A stretch of DNA of 33,933 nt from Legionella sp. (GTDB lineage: Bacteria; Pseudomonadota; Gammaproteobacteria; Legionellales; Legionellaceae), in assembly GCA_027437055.1 (NCBI GenBank), contig DAIAOV010000024.1, forward strand, positions 1-33,933, given 5' to 3'. This document shows, piece after piece, positions 19,144 to 28,362 of this stretch (position 1 is the stretch's first letter; every line of letters starts with the position of its first letter). A model generated the notes under the pieces. The model was not told the origin of the DNA. It searched no databases and saw only the letters and a list, made by a program, of their open reading frames with translations. The translations under genes were made by a program, and so were the position numbers.

Positions 19144-20490
19144 ATGACATTAGAATTGCTCTGGACAGATAAGTGTTTTTTAACGCTTTTAGTATTGGGA
19201 CTTATTACTATCTTGGTGAGCCTGCGTAAACGACATATTAGAATGTCTTTTTCTATTATCTTACATAGACCTTTAGCGGTTAGCGCCGGAATTGTTTTAT
19301 TAGCGTTTTTGGCTATAGGAGTATTAGATTCCATACATTTTAATTCAGTACAAGATAAAACAGAGAATGCGGAGTCTCTTCTGGATAAACTATTGTATCC
19401 TTTAGGCAGCAGTTATGAAAAAACTTACTCCGAACCTTTAGCTCTAAACATGTTTGTAACTGAAACTGTATTAAGTGAGGGGATACCAAAGCAAATATAT
19501 CCGCGTCTTACTTATATTCCTGAAACTATAATGACTGAAGCTGATAAAAATCAAGTGATACGAAATGTTGCTTTACGTTGCTTATTATTCAGTTTTTTGA
19601 TCACTATAGGGTGTTTGATACTAGTCATTATTGGCAAATTCGTTTTTGGTTCAAAACGAATATTTAAAATAACTTCATCCGGAATTAGTGCATTAGCTAC
19701 CTTAAGTATTCTTGTTTTTGCTGTTTTGTTTACTTACTGGCTGTCACGCTCATTTCATGTTCTAGGTACCGGGCAAATTGGACAAGACATTTTTTATTTT
19801 AGCGTGAAAAGCATACGTACGGGTCTGGTTATAGGACTGTTGACTACTTTATTTATGTTGCCCCTAGCTTTATTTTTGGGGATTGCTGCCGGATATTTTG
19901 GTGGAATAATCGATGATATTATTCAATATATTTATACTACCTTGAGTTCTATTCCAGGTGTTTTATTAATTACAGCCACAGTTTTGTCATTACAGGCCTA
20001 TATAGCCAGTCATCCCGATCAATTCACTACCCTAGCTCAAAGTGCTGATGCGCGGTTATTAGCCTTGTGCTTTATTTTAGGTGTAACCAGCTGGACCAGC
20101 TTATGCCGTTTGTTACGCGCTGAAGCCTTGAAATTGCGCGAAGTCGATTATGTTATGGCAGCTCGAGCTCAGGGATCTAATTGGTTTACCATCATTCGTA
20201 AACATTTATTACCTAATGTAATGCATATAGTAGTGATTACTTTAGTTCTAGATTTTAGTTTTTTAGTATTAGCTGAAGCCATTTTATCGTACGTAGGGGT
20301 AGGGGTATCACCAATGACCATTAGCTGGGGTAATATGATTAATGGAGCCCGACTGGAATTAGCACGCGATCCTGTCGTGTGGTGGCCAATGTTCGCTGCT
20401 TTTTTATTAATGTTTCTGTTAGTTCTGGCGAGTAATTTATTTGCCGATGCCATCAGAGACGCTTTTGATCCCCATCAGTCTCATATGTAA
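19144..20490 (+). CDS. ABC importer permease, OppC/DppC type, with extended N-terminus
   Basis: The 448-residue second permease of the importer. The C-terminal half is a standard OppC core: GTGQIGQDIFYFSVKSIRTG near residue 210, then GIAAGYFGGIIDDIIQYIYT, and the EAA loop LKLREVDYVMAARAQG for contact with the ATPase. Near the end are AEAILSYVGVGVSPMTISWG and a DAFDPH close (normal for OppC is D-x-x-DP). The N-terminal half is longer than usual (the family is about 300): two extra hydrophobic segments (about 5-25 and 36-58), a soluble region of about 85 residues, and two more helices before the core. No ATPase gene follows; dnaE is next. Confidence 0.9.
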   Translation: MTLELLWTDKCFLTLLVLGLITILVSLRKRHIRMSFSIILHRPLAVSAGIVLLAFLAIGVLDSIHFNSVQDKTENAESLLDKLLYPLGSSYEKTYSEPLALNMFVTETVLSEGIPKQIYPRLTYIPETIMTEADKNQVIRNVALRCLLFSFLITIGCLILVIIGKFVFGSKRIFKITSSGISALATLSILVFAVLFTYWLSRSFHVLGTGQIGQDIFYFSVKSIRTGLVIGLLTTLFMLPLALFLGIAAGYFGGIIDDIIQYIYTTLSSIPGVLLITATVLSLQAYIASHPDQFTTLAQSADARLLALCFILGVTSWTSLCRLLRAEALKLREVDYVMAARAQGSNWFTIIRKHLLPNVMHIVVITLVLDFSFLVLAEAILSYVGVGVSPMTISWGNMINGARLELARDPVVWWPMFAAFLLMFLLVLASNLFADAIRDAFDPHQSHM

Positions 20491-20611
20491 GAACGCTTTA
20501 CCTTAAACTTTTTCACAAAATCGAGTTATCGGTACGTGAGGAGCAAATTGAACCTGGAGTTCGGTATTTGTTTTGAGCCTAATTTAGGGTAAAGTTCACC
20601 AATTATGCTTT

Positions 20612-23600
20612 ATGAGTTTAACCCCTATGCAACAGCGATTTGTTCATTTGCGCGTACACACTGAATTTTCTCTGGTTTATGGTTTGGTCCGTGTCAAACC
20701 ATTGATGAAGGCTTTACCTGCCAGGGGAATGAGTGCTGTTGCAGTGACTGATTATTGTAATTTATTTGCTGCAGTAAAGGTGTTTAAAAATGCAGTGGAT
20801 GCTGGGATCAAACCTATTATTGGCAGTGATTTACCATGCCATGATCCTGAAAACCCAGAGCTTGTGTCTTCTTTAGTACTTTTATGCCTAAATGCGGAAG
20901 GATACAAAAATTTAACCTGTTTGGTCTCTAAGGCGTATCAAGAGGGACAATATCAAGGAAAACCCCGCATACAGTATTCTTGGATAGAAGAGTTTTCACC
21001 TGGGTTAATCGCTTTATCTGGTGGGAGATTAGGGGATATTGGACAAGCATTATTAGCCAATGATCATTCATTAGCTAAGGCACGTGCTTTACATTGGAGC
21101 ACTGTGTTTCCTGGCCGTTTTTATCTTGAGATCCAGAGAACAGGAAGAACCGATGAGGATGTTTATAACGAAAAATTAATCGCTTTGGCTGATGAATTAA
21201 GTTTACCTCTCGTCGCTACTAATGATGTTCATTTTCTTGATGAAGAAGATTTTGATGCCCATGAAGCGCGAGTCTGTATTCATGAGGGATATAGTTTAGC
21301 AGATCCTAGACGCGTCCCGCGTTATAGTTCACAGCAGTATTTGCGTTCTGCTGAAGAAATGGAGGCTTTATTCTCTGATTTGCCCAGCGCACTACAAAAT
21401 ACAGTAGAAATTAGTAAACGTTGTAGCTTAAAAATTAATTTGGGTAATAATTATCTTCCTAATTTCCCAATCCCTGAAGGTTCTACTGTCGAAGATTATT
21501 TGTCGTATCTATCTCAGGTAGGCTTGGAAGCGCGTTTGAAACAAATATTTCGAACAAAATCTGAAGAAGCACTAAACACTGCCCGAGGAGAGTACGATAA
21601 ACGATTACAGATTGAATTAGACGTAATCAATAAAATGGGTTTTCCCGGCTACTTTTTGATCGTAGCAGATTTTATTCAGTGGGCAAAAAATAATGGGGTT
21701 CCGGTTGGCCCGGGAAGAGGTTCTGGGGCGGGCTCATTGGTTGCCTATGCGTTGGGGATTACCGACCTTGATCCTTTAGAATATGAATTACTTTTTGAGC
21801 GCTTTTTGAATCCTGAGCGTGTTTCAATGCCTGACTTTGATATCGACTTTTGTATGGAAGGTCGAGACAGGGTAATCGATTATGTAGCAGAAAAATACGG
21901 TAGGCAGAGTGTATCTCAAATCATCACCTTTGGTACCATGGCGGCTAAAGCGGTGGTACGCGACGTTGGTCGAGTTTTTGGTCATCCCTATGGCTTTGTT
22001 GATAAACTCGCTAAGTTAATTCCTTTTGAAATAGGAATGACTTTAAGTAAAGCCATGGAGCAAGAACCAGAACTTCGCAGACGCTATGACGAAGAAGATG
22101 AGGTTAAAGAATTAATTGATTTGGCGCTGAAACTTGAAGGCATAACTCGTAACGCAGGAAAGCATGCCGGAGGAGTGGTTATTGCGCCGTCAAAACTTAC
22201 TGATTTTACTGCAATTTATTGTGAAGAAGGCTCTTCACAAATCGTAAGTCAGTTTGATAAAGACGATGTTGAAGCTGCGGGTCTAGTTAAATTTGACTTT
22301 TTGGGACTGAGAACACTTACTATTATTGATTGGGCGCTGGCTACAGTAAACAAACAACACGAGAAATCAGGACTACCTCTTGTAGATATTAGCCAAATAC
22401 CTACAGATGATTCCGCAACTTTTGATTTATTAAAAGCATGTAAAACGACAGCGGTATTTCAGCTGGAATCACGGGGAATGAAAGAATTAATCAGCAGACT
22501 ACAACCTGACTGCTTCGAGGATATTATTGCTCTTGTTGCCCTGTTTAGACCCGGGCCGTTACAGTCTGGAATGGTGGATGACTTTATCGATCGTAAACAC
22601 GGTAGAGCTGCTGTTGATTACCCGCATCCTGATTTGGAACCCATATTGAAACCCACTTATGGGGTTATATTGTATCAAGAGCAGGTGATGCAAATCGCCC
22701 AGGTATTGGCGAATTATACCTTAGGTGCTGCAGACTTATTACGACGTGCTATGGGTAAGAAAAAGCCTGAGGAAATGGCAAAACAACGTGAGATTTTTAC
22801 TACGGGTGCCACTGAAAGGGGAGTGGATGAACAGGTTGCAACGCATATTTTCGATTTGATGGAAAAATTTGCAGGATATGGCTTTAATAAGTCACACTCC
22901 GCTGCTTATGCTCTAGTTGCCTATCAAACTGCTTGGTTAAAAGCTCACTATCCAGCAGCATTTATGGCGGCTGTTATGTCTTCTGATATGGATAATACGG
23001 ATAAAGTAGTCACTTTTATCGATGAATGTGCTCATATGAAGTTAGATATTCTTCCTCCATCCATTAATAAATCACTATATCCCTTCACGGTTAATGATGA
23101 AGGAACGATTATTTATGGACTTGGTGCCATTAAAGGAGTAGGAGAGTCAGCAATTGATTGTATTACCGAAGAGCGAATAAAAAATGGCTCCTACAGTGAT
23201 TTATTCAGCTTCTGCCAACGGTTGGATTTGCGTAAGGTCAACCGACGAGTACTTGAAGCGCTTATTAAGAGTGGAGCTCTTGACGATTGGAAAGAGGAGC
23301 GGGCTGTATTAACTGTTTCTTTAGAAAAAGCATTGAAAGTGGCAGAAAAAGAGCATCAAAATCAATCCAGCGGACAATTTGATTTATTTTCCCTTTTAGA
23401 AGACAACGCTAGCGCGCAGAACTATGTCTCATGTAAACCTTGGTCTGAGGCTCAACGGTTAGAAGGGGAGCGTGAGGTATTAGGTTTTTACCTTACTGGA
23501 CATCCCGCGGATCATTACCGCCGTGAATTTAGAGATTTTATTATTCCGTTAGGACAATTAAATCCTTCTGCCCATAAAAAAGCAAATATTTGTGCTCAAG

Positions 23601-24073
23601 TGACAGGTATTAGAAAGATTATTACCAAACGAGGTAAAAAATTAGTAATTATTAGCATGGATGATTCTACTTCACGATTAGATGTGGTTGTTTTTGGTGA
23701 GGTGTTTGAACAGTTTACAGATCCTTTGGCTACTGGTGACATGCTCGTTATTGAAGGAGAAGTGGCACATGATGATTACAGTGGTGGGGTGAAAATGACC
23801 GCCAGCCAGCTGTATTCAATTCCCAGTGCACGTATTAAATTCGCACGATGCTTAGAATTACGCTTAACGCAAAACAGTCAATCAGTATTAACTTCTATGC
23901 AAAACCTACTAAAAGCTCATTCAGGACGCTGTCTTGTTCAATTAGCGTACACTAACGAACATGCTAAAGTACATCTTAGTTTACCACAACAATGGCATGT
24001 GACACCCTCAGACGAATTACTTTCACTGTTGTCTAATCTTTTGGGGGATGAGCAGGTTGTTATGCGATATTAA
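20612..24073 (+). CDS. dnaE: DNA polymerase III alpha subunit DnaE
   Basis: The replicative polymerase catalytic subunit, 1153 residues (E. coli 1160). It begins with the PHP domain (FVHLRVHTEFSLVYG). The polymerase palm carries PDFDIDF with catalytic D408 and D410, and the third aspartate D562 in KFDFLGLRTL. GPGRGSGAGSLVAYALGI lies just before the palm. QFDLF at 922-926 is the internal beta-clamp-binding motif, at the place of E. coli QADMF (920-924). An OB-fold (AQVTGIRKIITKRGKKL) and a short tau-binding C-terminus follow. The start at 20612 lacks a clear Shine-Dalgarno; the internal ATG at 20627 is an alternative and nearer to the PHP domain. A 14-codon mini-ORF with a strong ribosome site lies just upstream. 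Confidence 0.98.
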   Translation: MSLTPMQQRFVHLRVHTEFSLVYGLVRVKPLMKALPARGMSAVAVTDYCNLFAAVKVFKNAVDAGIKPIIGSDLPCHDPENPELVSSLVLLCLNAEGYKNLTCLVSKAYQEGQYQGKPRIQYSWIEEFSPGLIALSGGRLGDIGQALLANDHSLAKARALHWSTVFPGRFYLEIQRTGRTDEDVYNEKLIALADELSLPLVATNDVHFLDEEDFDAHEARVCIHEGYSLADPRRVPRYSSQQYLRSAEEMEALFSDLPSALQNTVEISKRCSLKINLGNNYLPNFPIPEGSTVEDYLSYLSQVGLEARLKQIFRTKSEEALNTARGEYDKRLQIELDVINKMGFPGYFLIVADFIQWAKNNGVPVGPGRGSGAGSLVAYALGITDLDPLEYELLFERFLNPERVSMPDFDIDFCMEGRDRVIDYVAEKYGRQSVSQIITFGTMAAKAVVRDVGRVFGHPYGFVDKLAKLIPFEIGMTLSKAMEQEPELRRRYDEEDEVKELIDLALKLEGITRNAGKHAGGVVIAPSKLTDFTAIYCEEGSSQIVSQFDKDDVEAAGLVKFDFLGLRTLTIIDWALATVNKQHEKSGLPLVDISQIPTDDSATFDLLKACKTTAVFQLESRGMKELISRLQPDCFEDIIALVALFRPGPLQSGMVDDFIDRKHGRAAVDYPHPDLEPILKPTYGVILYQEQVMQIAQVLANYTLGAADLLRRAMGKKKPEEMAKQREIFTTGATERGVDEQVATHIFDLMEKFAGYGFNKSHSAAYALVAYQTAWLKAHYPAAFMAAVMSSDMDNTDKVVTFIDECAHMKLDILPPSINKSLYPFTVNDEGTIIYGLGAIKGVGESAIDCITEERIKNGSYSDLFSFCQRLDLRKVNRRVLEALIKSGALDDWKEERAVLTVSLEKALKVAEKEHQNQSSGQFDLFSLLEDNASAQNYVSCKPWSEAQRLEGEREVLGFYLTGHPADHYRREFRDFIIPLGQLNPSAHKKANICAQVTGIRKIITKRGKKLVIISMDDSTSRLDVVVFGEVFEQFTDPLATGDMLVIEGEVAHDDYSGGVKMTASQLYSIPSARIKFARCLELRLTQNSQSVLTSMQNLLKAHSGRCLVQLAYTNEHAKVHLSLPQQWHVTPSDELLSLLSNLLGDEQVVMRY

Positions 24074-24103
24074 TGAAAACTCGCAAGCATTTAGAGAAAA
24101 TTA

Positions 24104-24154
24104 TAGATACTGCCTTTTAAGGAAGATTTATCTTGCATTTAAAGACAGTATCTA
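24104..24154. terminator. Long hairpin between convergent dnaE and the 24212-25507 gene
   Basis: TAGATACTG (24104-24112) pairs perfectly with CAGTATCTA (24146-24154), and the stem continues inward with CTTT / AAAG. The hairpin lies 31 bases past the dnaE stop and about 60 bases past the stop of the opposing gene, so it could terminate both. A copy of the dispersed motif CCTTAAGTTGACG follows at 24159-24170. Confidence 0.5.
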
Positions 24155-24211
24155 CATCCTTAAGTTGACGTCCTTAACGAAACAATTACCATATACGCTG
24201 AGAGGGGTGAC

Positions 24212-25507
24212 TCAAATGGTGCATGCACCTACAGTTTCTTCTTTTGGTGCATTATCATCAGCAGTTTGTTCCGACGACAATTCAAGAGTTCTGTCGGTTT
24301 GTATTGCTTCGGGTGTTTTAGATAACTCGACTGCATAGATTTTTAAATGCTCTTTTAATTGTTCTATTGCTTCAGGAGGAAGTTGAACCCCATTGTCTGG
24401 AGTAATAATGGGTTTACCGTCTATATACATGGAGCCGTCTTCTTTCAATTCTATAATCTGCTGTTTATCATGCTGTGCTATCTCTTCTTCAGAAGTAACG
24501 CTTATTGCCACACCGCATATTATGGTCGCACCATCAGAAAGACGCATACCGGTGAGTACAGGTTGCTTAGGCTCTTTATGATAATAATCACCAATCAAAG
24601 TACATACCTTCCAAAGTAAGTTACACGCTAAATCTAAAGGAAAACCGACAATAGTGCCTACTCCTTGGCCTATTATTCCCATGGTCACTCCAAGCACGTG
24701 AGCTAACGTGATGCTGCAAAATGCTGTAATTAATTTACTGGCTACAATTGGGGCAATTAAAGCAACTCCTGTTGGTCCTGCTGGACCAAAAAGTAATAAA
24801 CTACCTCCTATAAATGCGGTCAGCTGATATTTTAGAGACATGGCTTTAGTCGATTTGCTAATCACATCGCCACTTAGCAATCCGACTGTTGCTCCTGTAT
24901 AAGAGAAAGTTGCTTTAAATAATGGTTGGGTAATAGATGTAATAGGGTAATTAGTATATGTATTAGCTGACTCTTTTTTTACATTAAATTTAGCAATATA
25001 TTCCGAAAACTCTCTCCATTCCTGTTCTGTGAAAGGTCTTTGTTTTGCTTGAAGTAACGCTTTGCTCGCTTCTTCCAATGCAGCTGGGGCATTAACGAAA
25101 CGATCGGCTGTTGCGTAAAAATTGTCTTTATCCTCTTTATCAAGGAAGTTTTCTGCTGTTATTCCTAAATCGTGATCAATTAATGTATTTAGTTCACCAC
25201 TGCTGTTTTGCGATTGGATGTACAAACAAGCGATAAGATAAACTCTCCAAGCCGTAATTGTAGCTGGCAATTGCTCAAGGGTAGTAATCTCATCTAGTCT
25301 TTTCAAATTAGGCTTGAGAATAAGGTATAGTTTTTCTAGAAATACAATTTGTTTTTTTCTTGTTTCGTAGTCGGTTCCCCCAAACATTGTAGGCAATCTT
25401 ATCTTTGGTGGTTTGTCATCAATATTAATATTATTTTTTGATATCTGAAATTGCTGGCGTAATAAACAGATTTTGTCTAGAGCATCTATTGGAAGAATGT
25501 AGCGCAT
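24212..25507 (-). CDS. Membrane-associated protein of unknown function, possible secreted effector
   Basis: I do not recognise the protein. The open frame starts at GTG 25513, but the ATG at 25507 is better, because GAGGTG lies five to six bases upstream and that GTG is part of the Shine-Dalgarno. This leaves 431 residues. The N-terminal 190 residues are soluble and mainly helical (for example ALEEASKALLQAKQRPFTEQ). Residues about 195-300 hold three or four hydrophobic segments (LTAFIGGSLLLFGPAGPTGV, then ALIAPIVASKLI and VTMGIIGQGVGTIVGFPLDL). The C-terminal 130 residues are soluble, include SMYIDGKPIITPDNGVQLPP, and end in an acidic polar tail (SSEQTADDNAPKEETVG). No signal peptide is seen. 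In Legionella, an E-rich tail with small residues near the end fits the Dot/Icm secretion signal, but this is inference. Confidence 0.65.
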   Translation of the reverse strand: MRYILPIDALDKICLLRQQFQISKNNINIDDKPPKIRLPTMFGGTDYETRKKQIVFLEKLYLILKPNLKRLDEITTLEQLPATITAWRVYLIACLYIQSQNSSGELNTLIDHDLGITAENFLDKEDKDNFYATADRFVNAPAALEEASKALLQAKQRPFTEQEWREFSEYIAKFNVKKESANTYTNYPITSITQPLFKATFSYTGATVGLLSGDVISKSTKAMSLKYQLTAFIGGSLLLFGPAGPTGVALIAPIVASKLITAFCSITLAHVLGVTMGIIGQGVGTIVGFPLDLACNLLWKVCTLIGDYYHKEPKQPVLTGMRLSDGATIICGVAISVTSEEEIAQHDKQQIIELKEDGSMYIDGKPIITPDNGVQLPPEAIEQLKEHLKIYAVELSKTPEAIQTDRTLELSSEQTADDNAPKEETVGACTI

Positions 25508-25935
25508 AGTCACCTCATATCCGTTGAGAATTGTCCACCTACACTTTTTGCAATAGACAAATGATTGTTCCTGGTTGAATCATTTGCTCTCCATTTCCTT
25601 TTTGATTAAATAAAAAATACCTTCTATTGCAAAATGTGAAATCCATGTGTCTATTTATCTTACTTCTAAATTGGTTAATTGCAATGTTATTTGGTTATTT
25701 TTTATTAAAATATTGTAATCTCTTTCCTCTTTATTTTTTATTTGGTGATTAAGCTCTTGAAATGATGATTTTTTTCAAGATTATGCTAATTTGTAATGAT
25801 ACACTTAATGGTGTTGACTTTAGGGGTTGGAGGTAACAGGTAGGTTAAGTAACGTTACATTGGACACCAACTTATAGGCGTTTTGGAATATTTCATATGT
25901 TTGAACTAGCAAATAACATCATAAAGGTAAGTTGC
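25508..25935. other. Long AT-rich intergenic region, divergent promoters
   Basis: About 400 bases between the divergent gene at 24212-25507 and the glycan module, with no convincing gene. It is strongly AT-rich from 25640 to 25800. Bases 25807-25870 hold AATGGTGTTGACTTTAGG, loosely like the dispersed repeat motif, and the 10-bp palindrome GTAACGTTAC (25849-25858), a possible regulator site. The UbiA frame extends upstream to an alternative ATG at 25897. Confidence 0.5.
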
Positions 25936-26784
25936 ATGGAAAAACTGAGCCACTTTTTTTTATTATTGCGGATATCTCATTGGACTAAAGCTGCATTTGT
26001 AATGCTCGGTTTTTTTTATGCGCCCGCTTCAGGATATTTTGTTCCTGCTGTACTTGCTTCATTATCCTTTTGTCTGATTGCTAGTGCTGTGTATATATAC
26101 AATGATATACAGGATCGTTCTGAAGATAGCTTGCATCCCCATAAATGTCGCCGGCCTCTAGCCAGTGACAGCATTACCGTTTCAGAAGCCATCTTTATGT
26201 TATTTTTGTTGTTGATCACTGGTCTCGTGCTGGGATGGTTAATCTCAAAGACATTGGCGATTATTCTCACGATTTATTTAGTCATTAATTTGGCTTACAA
26301 CCACGTATTAAAGTTAATTCCTATTTTAGATGTCATCTGTATTGCTACCGGTTTTATGTTGCGAGTATTAGCTGGCACTATAGGTATCGGATTACCTATA
26401 TCCATCTGGCTGACTGTCGCTGCTACTTTATTAAGTTTATTTATTGCATTGAATAAACGACGTTTGGAAATGCAATTGGGATTAAAGCACTCTACGCGGA
26501 AAGTATTAAAAAAATATAGTCCTATTCACTTGCAACAACTGATTAATGCTACTGGAGCTTCCTGTTTTATTACTTATTTATTGTATACCATCTACGCTCA
26601 CGACGAGGGGTTTTATTTTATGTTAACTTTGCCTTTTGCTGCCTTTGCATTATGGCGTTTTTCTTGGCTCTCAACTCAAGAAGTAGATAATGATGATCCA
26701 GTTAATGTTTTTTTAAGCGATAGGTTATCAAGACTTAATCTGTGGTGCTTTATTATTTTAACCTGTATGGCTATAACTCAATGA
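25936..26784 (+). CDS. UbiA-family polyprenyl-phosphate phosphoribosyltransferase-like enzyme
   Basis: An integral membrane prenyltransferase of the UbiA superfamily with about eight helices. The first Asp motif, NDIQDRSED, matches NDxxDxxxD, the substrate/metal motif. The second region, LDVICIATGFMLRVLAG, resembles decaprenyl-phosphate phosphoribosyltransferases (mycobacterial Rv3806c type) more than ubiquinone- or heme-pathway enzymes. Known family members transfer phosphoribose from PRPP to a polyprenyl phosphate, the first step to polyprenyl-phospho-arabinose. The frame can start at ATG 25897 (295 residues) or ATG 25936 (282 residues). I prefer 25936 because AAAGG lies eight bases upstream and the shorter form begins like family members. 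The stop overlaps the next gene's start by four bases (ATGA), so the two are coupled. Confidence 0.83.
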   Translation: MEKLSHFFLLLRISHWTKAAFVMLGFFYAPASGYFVPAVLASLSFCLIASAVYIYNDIQDRSEDSLHPHKCRRPLASDSITVSEAIFMLFLLLITGLVLGWLISKTLAIILTIYLVINLAYNHVLKLIPILDVICIATGFMLRVLAGTIGIGLPISIWLTVAATLLSLFIALNKRRLEMQLGLKHSTRKVLKKYSPIHLQQLINATGASCFITYLLYTIYAHDEGFYFMLTLPFAAFALWRFSWLSTQEVDNDDPVNVFLSDRLSRLNLWCFIILTCMAITQ

Positions 26785-28292
26785 AGGAAGAAGTACGTTG
26801 GTTTGACAGTCTATTTATTCTTATCTTCGTTTACTTATTCATTTTACAAGTACAGGCAATTTGGTCATTCACTATAGATGATATGTTCATCTCCTTGCGT
26901 TATGCCAAAAATTGGGCTGCAGGGGATGGATTATTATGGAACATTCATTCGCCTCCAGTAGAAGGTTATTCCAATTTTAGTTTTGTAGTACTGGGGACTA
27001 TATCTCTTATTTTCCATATTGATCCAGTGATTACTTTGAAGATTGCGGGTTTGATAGGACTTTTTTTTACCTGCTTTTTTATTTATCTGATTAGTCGATT
27101 TTGGTTTGATTGGCGACAGTCTTTAATCCCCTCTATTGCTCTATTATTTTATAAAGGGCAAATCATATGGGCAGTGAGTGGTTTTGAAACTACGGTCTAT
27201 CAGGCATTGCTTTGCGGAACAGTTTATTTTTCTTTTCGTGGCTTAGGCTATCATTTTTTCCCTAATACACGAGGTACACCCAAGACATTCTCATTTCTGG
27301 GAGCTGGATTATTGTTGTCATTAGCCGGTTTGACGCGTCCTGAAGCCCCTGCCTTTATGGTTGTTTTTCTTATTTTACTGTGTTGTGATAAACCAGAAAC
27401 AGGCAGAGTTGCTTATTGGCGGGGGATTTTCCTTTTTGTGCTCATGCTGGCACTAATTTTCTTCCCTTATTTTTTGTGGCGTTGGCACTATTATGGCTTT
27501 TTATTTCCTAATTCAGTTTATTGTAAGGGCTTTGCTAATACGTCTACGACATTAGATGTTAATTATCTTAAATTAGTATGGCCTTTCGCTTTATTGGCTT
27601 TTTTTTCCTGCATCAGAAAAAAAGATATGCGCTATTATTTTTTAGGGCTACCCAGTGTGCTTTATTTAACAATGCTAATAGGGGCTGATCCTATAGTTGC
27701 CTTTGATAATCGTTTGTTCTTGCCCGCATTTGTTTTGTTACTACCTTTAGCTTGGCAAGGTATTAGTGAACTTATTTTATTGTATTCAAAACAAAGAAAT
27801 CAGCTTTTTACTCAGACATTATTTATCGTTTCATTCTGCATGGTATTTTTCTTTATACCTACTATGACTCTTGCGGATTATCGTTATTTTAAGAACAATC
27901 CGTTAGAAGGGGAGAAATTAAGAAACAACGTGGTGCATTGGTTAGATACTTATGCCAAGCACGGCGACACTGTGGTTATCGCCGATGCAGGATATATTCC
28001 TTATAAAAGTAATTTAAATTTTATTGATTCTTATTGTTTGAATAATTTGGTTATGACGAAATATCCCAAAACTCATATGTATGAGCAATTTTGTCATGAT
28101 ATTTTAAAAGAACAGCCTGACGTTATTATTTTGACCTCATTGCTTAAACAAGGACAAGTTATTTATACGCCCAGCGATATGTGCCTAAAGGCACTTCTTC
28201 GGGATCAAAATAAATACAAACTGAGTCGTAAATTTTCTATAAATAGTCCAGATTCGTCTTATTGTTATGAATTGTTTACTCGTGAACGTTAA
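26781..28292 (+). CDS. GT-C membrane glycosyltransferase resembling arabinofuranosyltransferases
   Basis: A 503-residue multi-helix membrane protein. After the first helix comes TIDDMFISLRYAKNWAAGDG, followed closely by VEGYSNFSF. The D-D pair (33-34) in the first outer loop is the catalytic acid feature of GT-C glycosyltransferases. The combination DD-x-F/Y-I-x-x-R-Y-A-x-N with GL-x-W-N and VEGY-S/T-N-F matches the mycobacterial AftB type, which uses polyprenyl-phospho-arabinofuranose. About ten more helices follow, then a periplasmic C-terminal domain of about 120 residues (from NVVHWLDTYAKHGDTVVIAD). The frame extends upstream to GTG 26742, but ATG 26781 makes the classic ATGA overlap with the UbiA stop, so I start there. 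The donor is probably the product line begun by the preceding gene; the acceptor is unknown. Confidence 0.82.
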   Translation: MKEEVRWFDSLFILIFVYLFILQVQAIWSFTIDDMFISLRYAKNWAAGDGLLWNIHSPPVEGYSNFSFVVLGTISLIFHIDPVITLKIAGLIGLFFTCFFIYLISRFWFDWRQSLIPSIALLFYKGQIIWAVSGFETTVYQALLCGTVYFSFRGLGYHFFPNTRGTPKTFSFLGAGLLLSLAGLTRPEAPAFMVVFLILLCCDKPETGRVAYWRGIFLFVLMLALIFFPYFLWRWHYYGFLFPNSVYCKGFANTSTTLDVNYLKLVWPFALLAFFSCIRKKDMRYYFLGLPSVLYLTMLIGADPIVAFDNRLFLPAFVLLLPLAWQGISELILLYSKQRNQLFTQTLFIVSFCMVFFFIPTMTLADYRYFKNNPLEGEKLRNNVVHWLDTYAKHGDTVVIADAGYIPYKSNLNFIDSYCLNNLVMTKYPKTHMYEQFCHDILKEQPDVIILTSLLKQGQVIYTPSDMCLKALLRDQNKYKLSRKFSINSPDSSYCYELFTRER

Positions 28293-28325
28293 TTTTTGAT
28301 GCGATGCGGTTGAACATGGTGTACC

Positions 28326-28345
28326 ATCCTTTTATTAAAAAGGAT
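28326..28345. other. Perfect 8-bp hairpin between the GT-C and dehydratase genes
   Basis: ATCCTTTT (28326-28333) and AAAAGGAT (28338-28345) flank a 4-base loop. It is not followed by a T-run on the plus strand, so it is a poor terminator. An ATGGT/ACCAT inverted repeat (28316-28327) abuts it. It could stabilise mRNA or attenuate the third gene. Confidence 0.45.
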
Positions 28346-28362
28346 TAGGCCTTTATAGTTTT

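Noticed and set aside
24104-24154. Long hairpin as a small RNA gene
   Set aside because: Its position between two converging gene ends is explained by bidirectional termination; no promoter was seen.
24190-24215. CGCTGAGAGGGGTGACTC, superficially like part of a TPP riboswitch
   Set aside because: The other conserved parts of the thiamine element are missing, and it lies between the ends of two convergent genes.
24048-24338. Plus-strand ORF overlapping the dnaE end
   Set aside because: It starts inside dnaE in another frame, crosses a hairpin and ends antisense to the gene at 24212; codon content is not gene-like.
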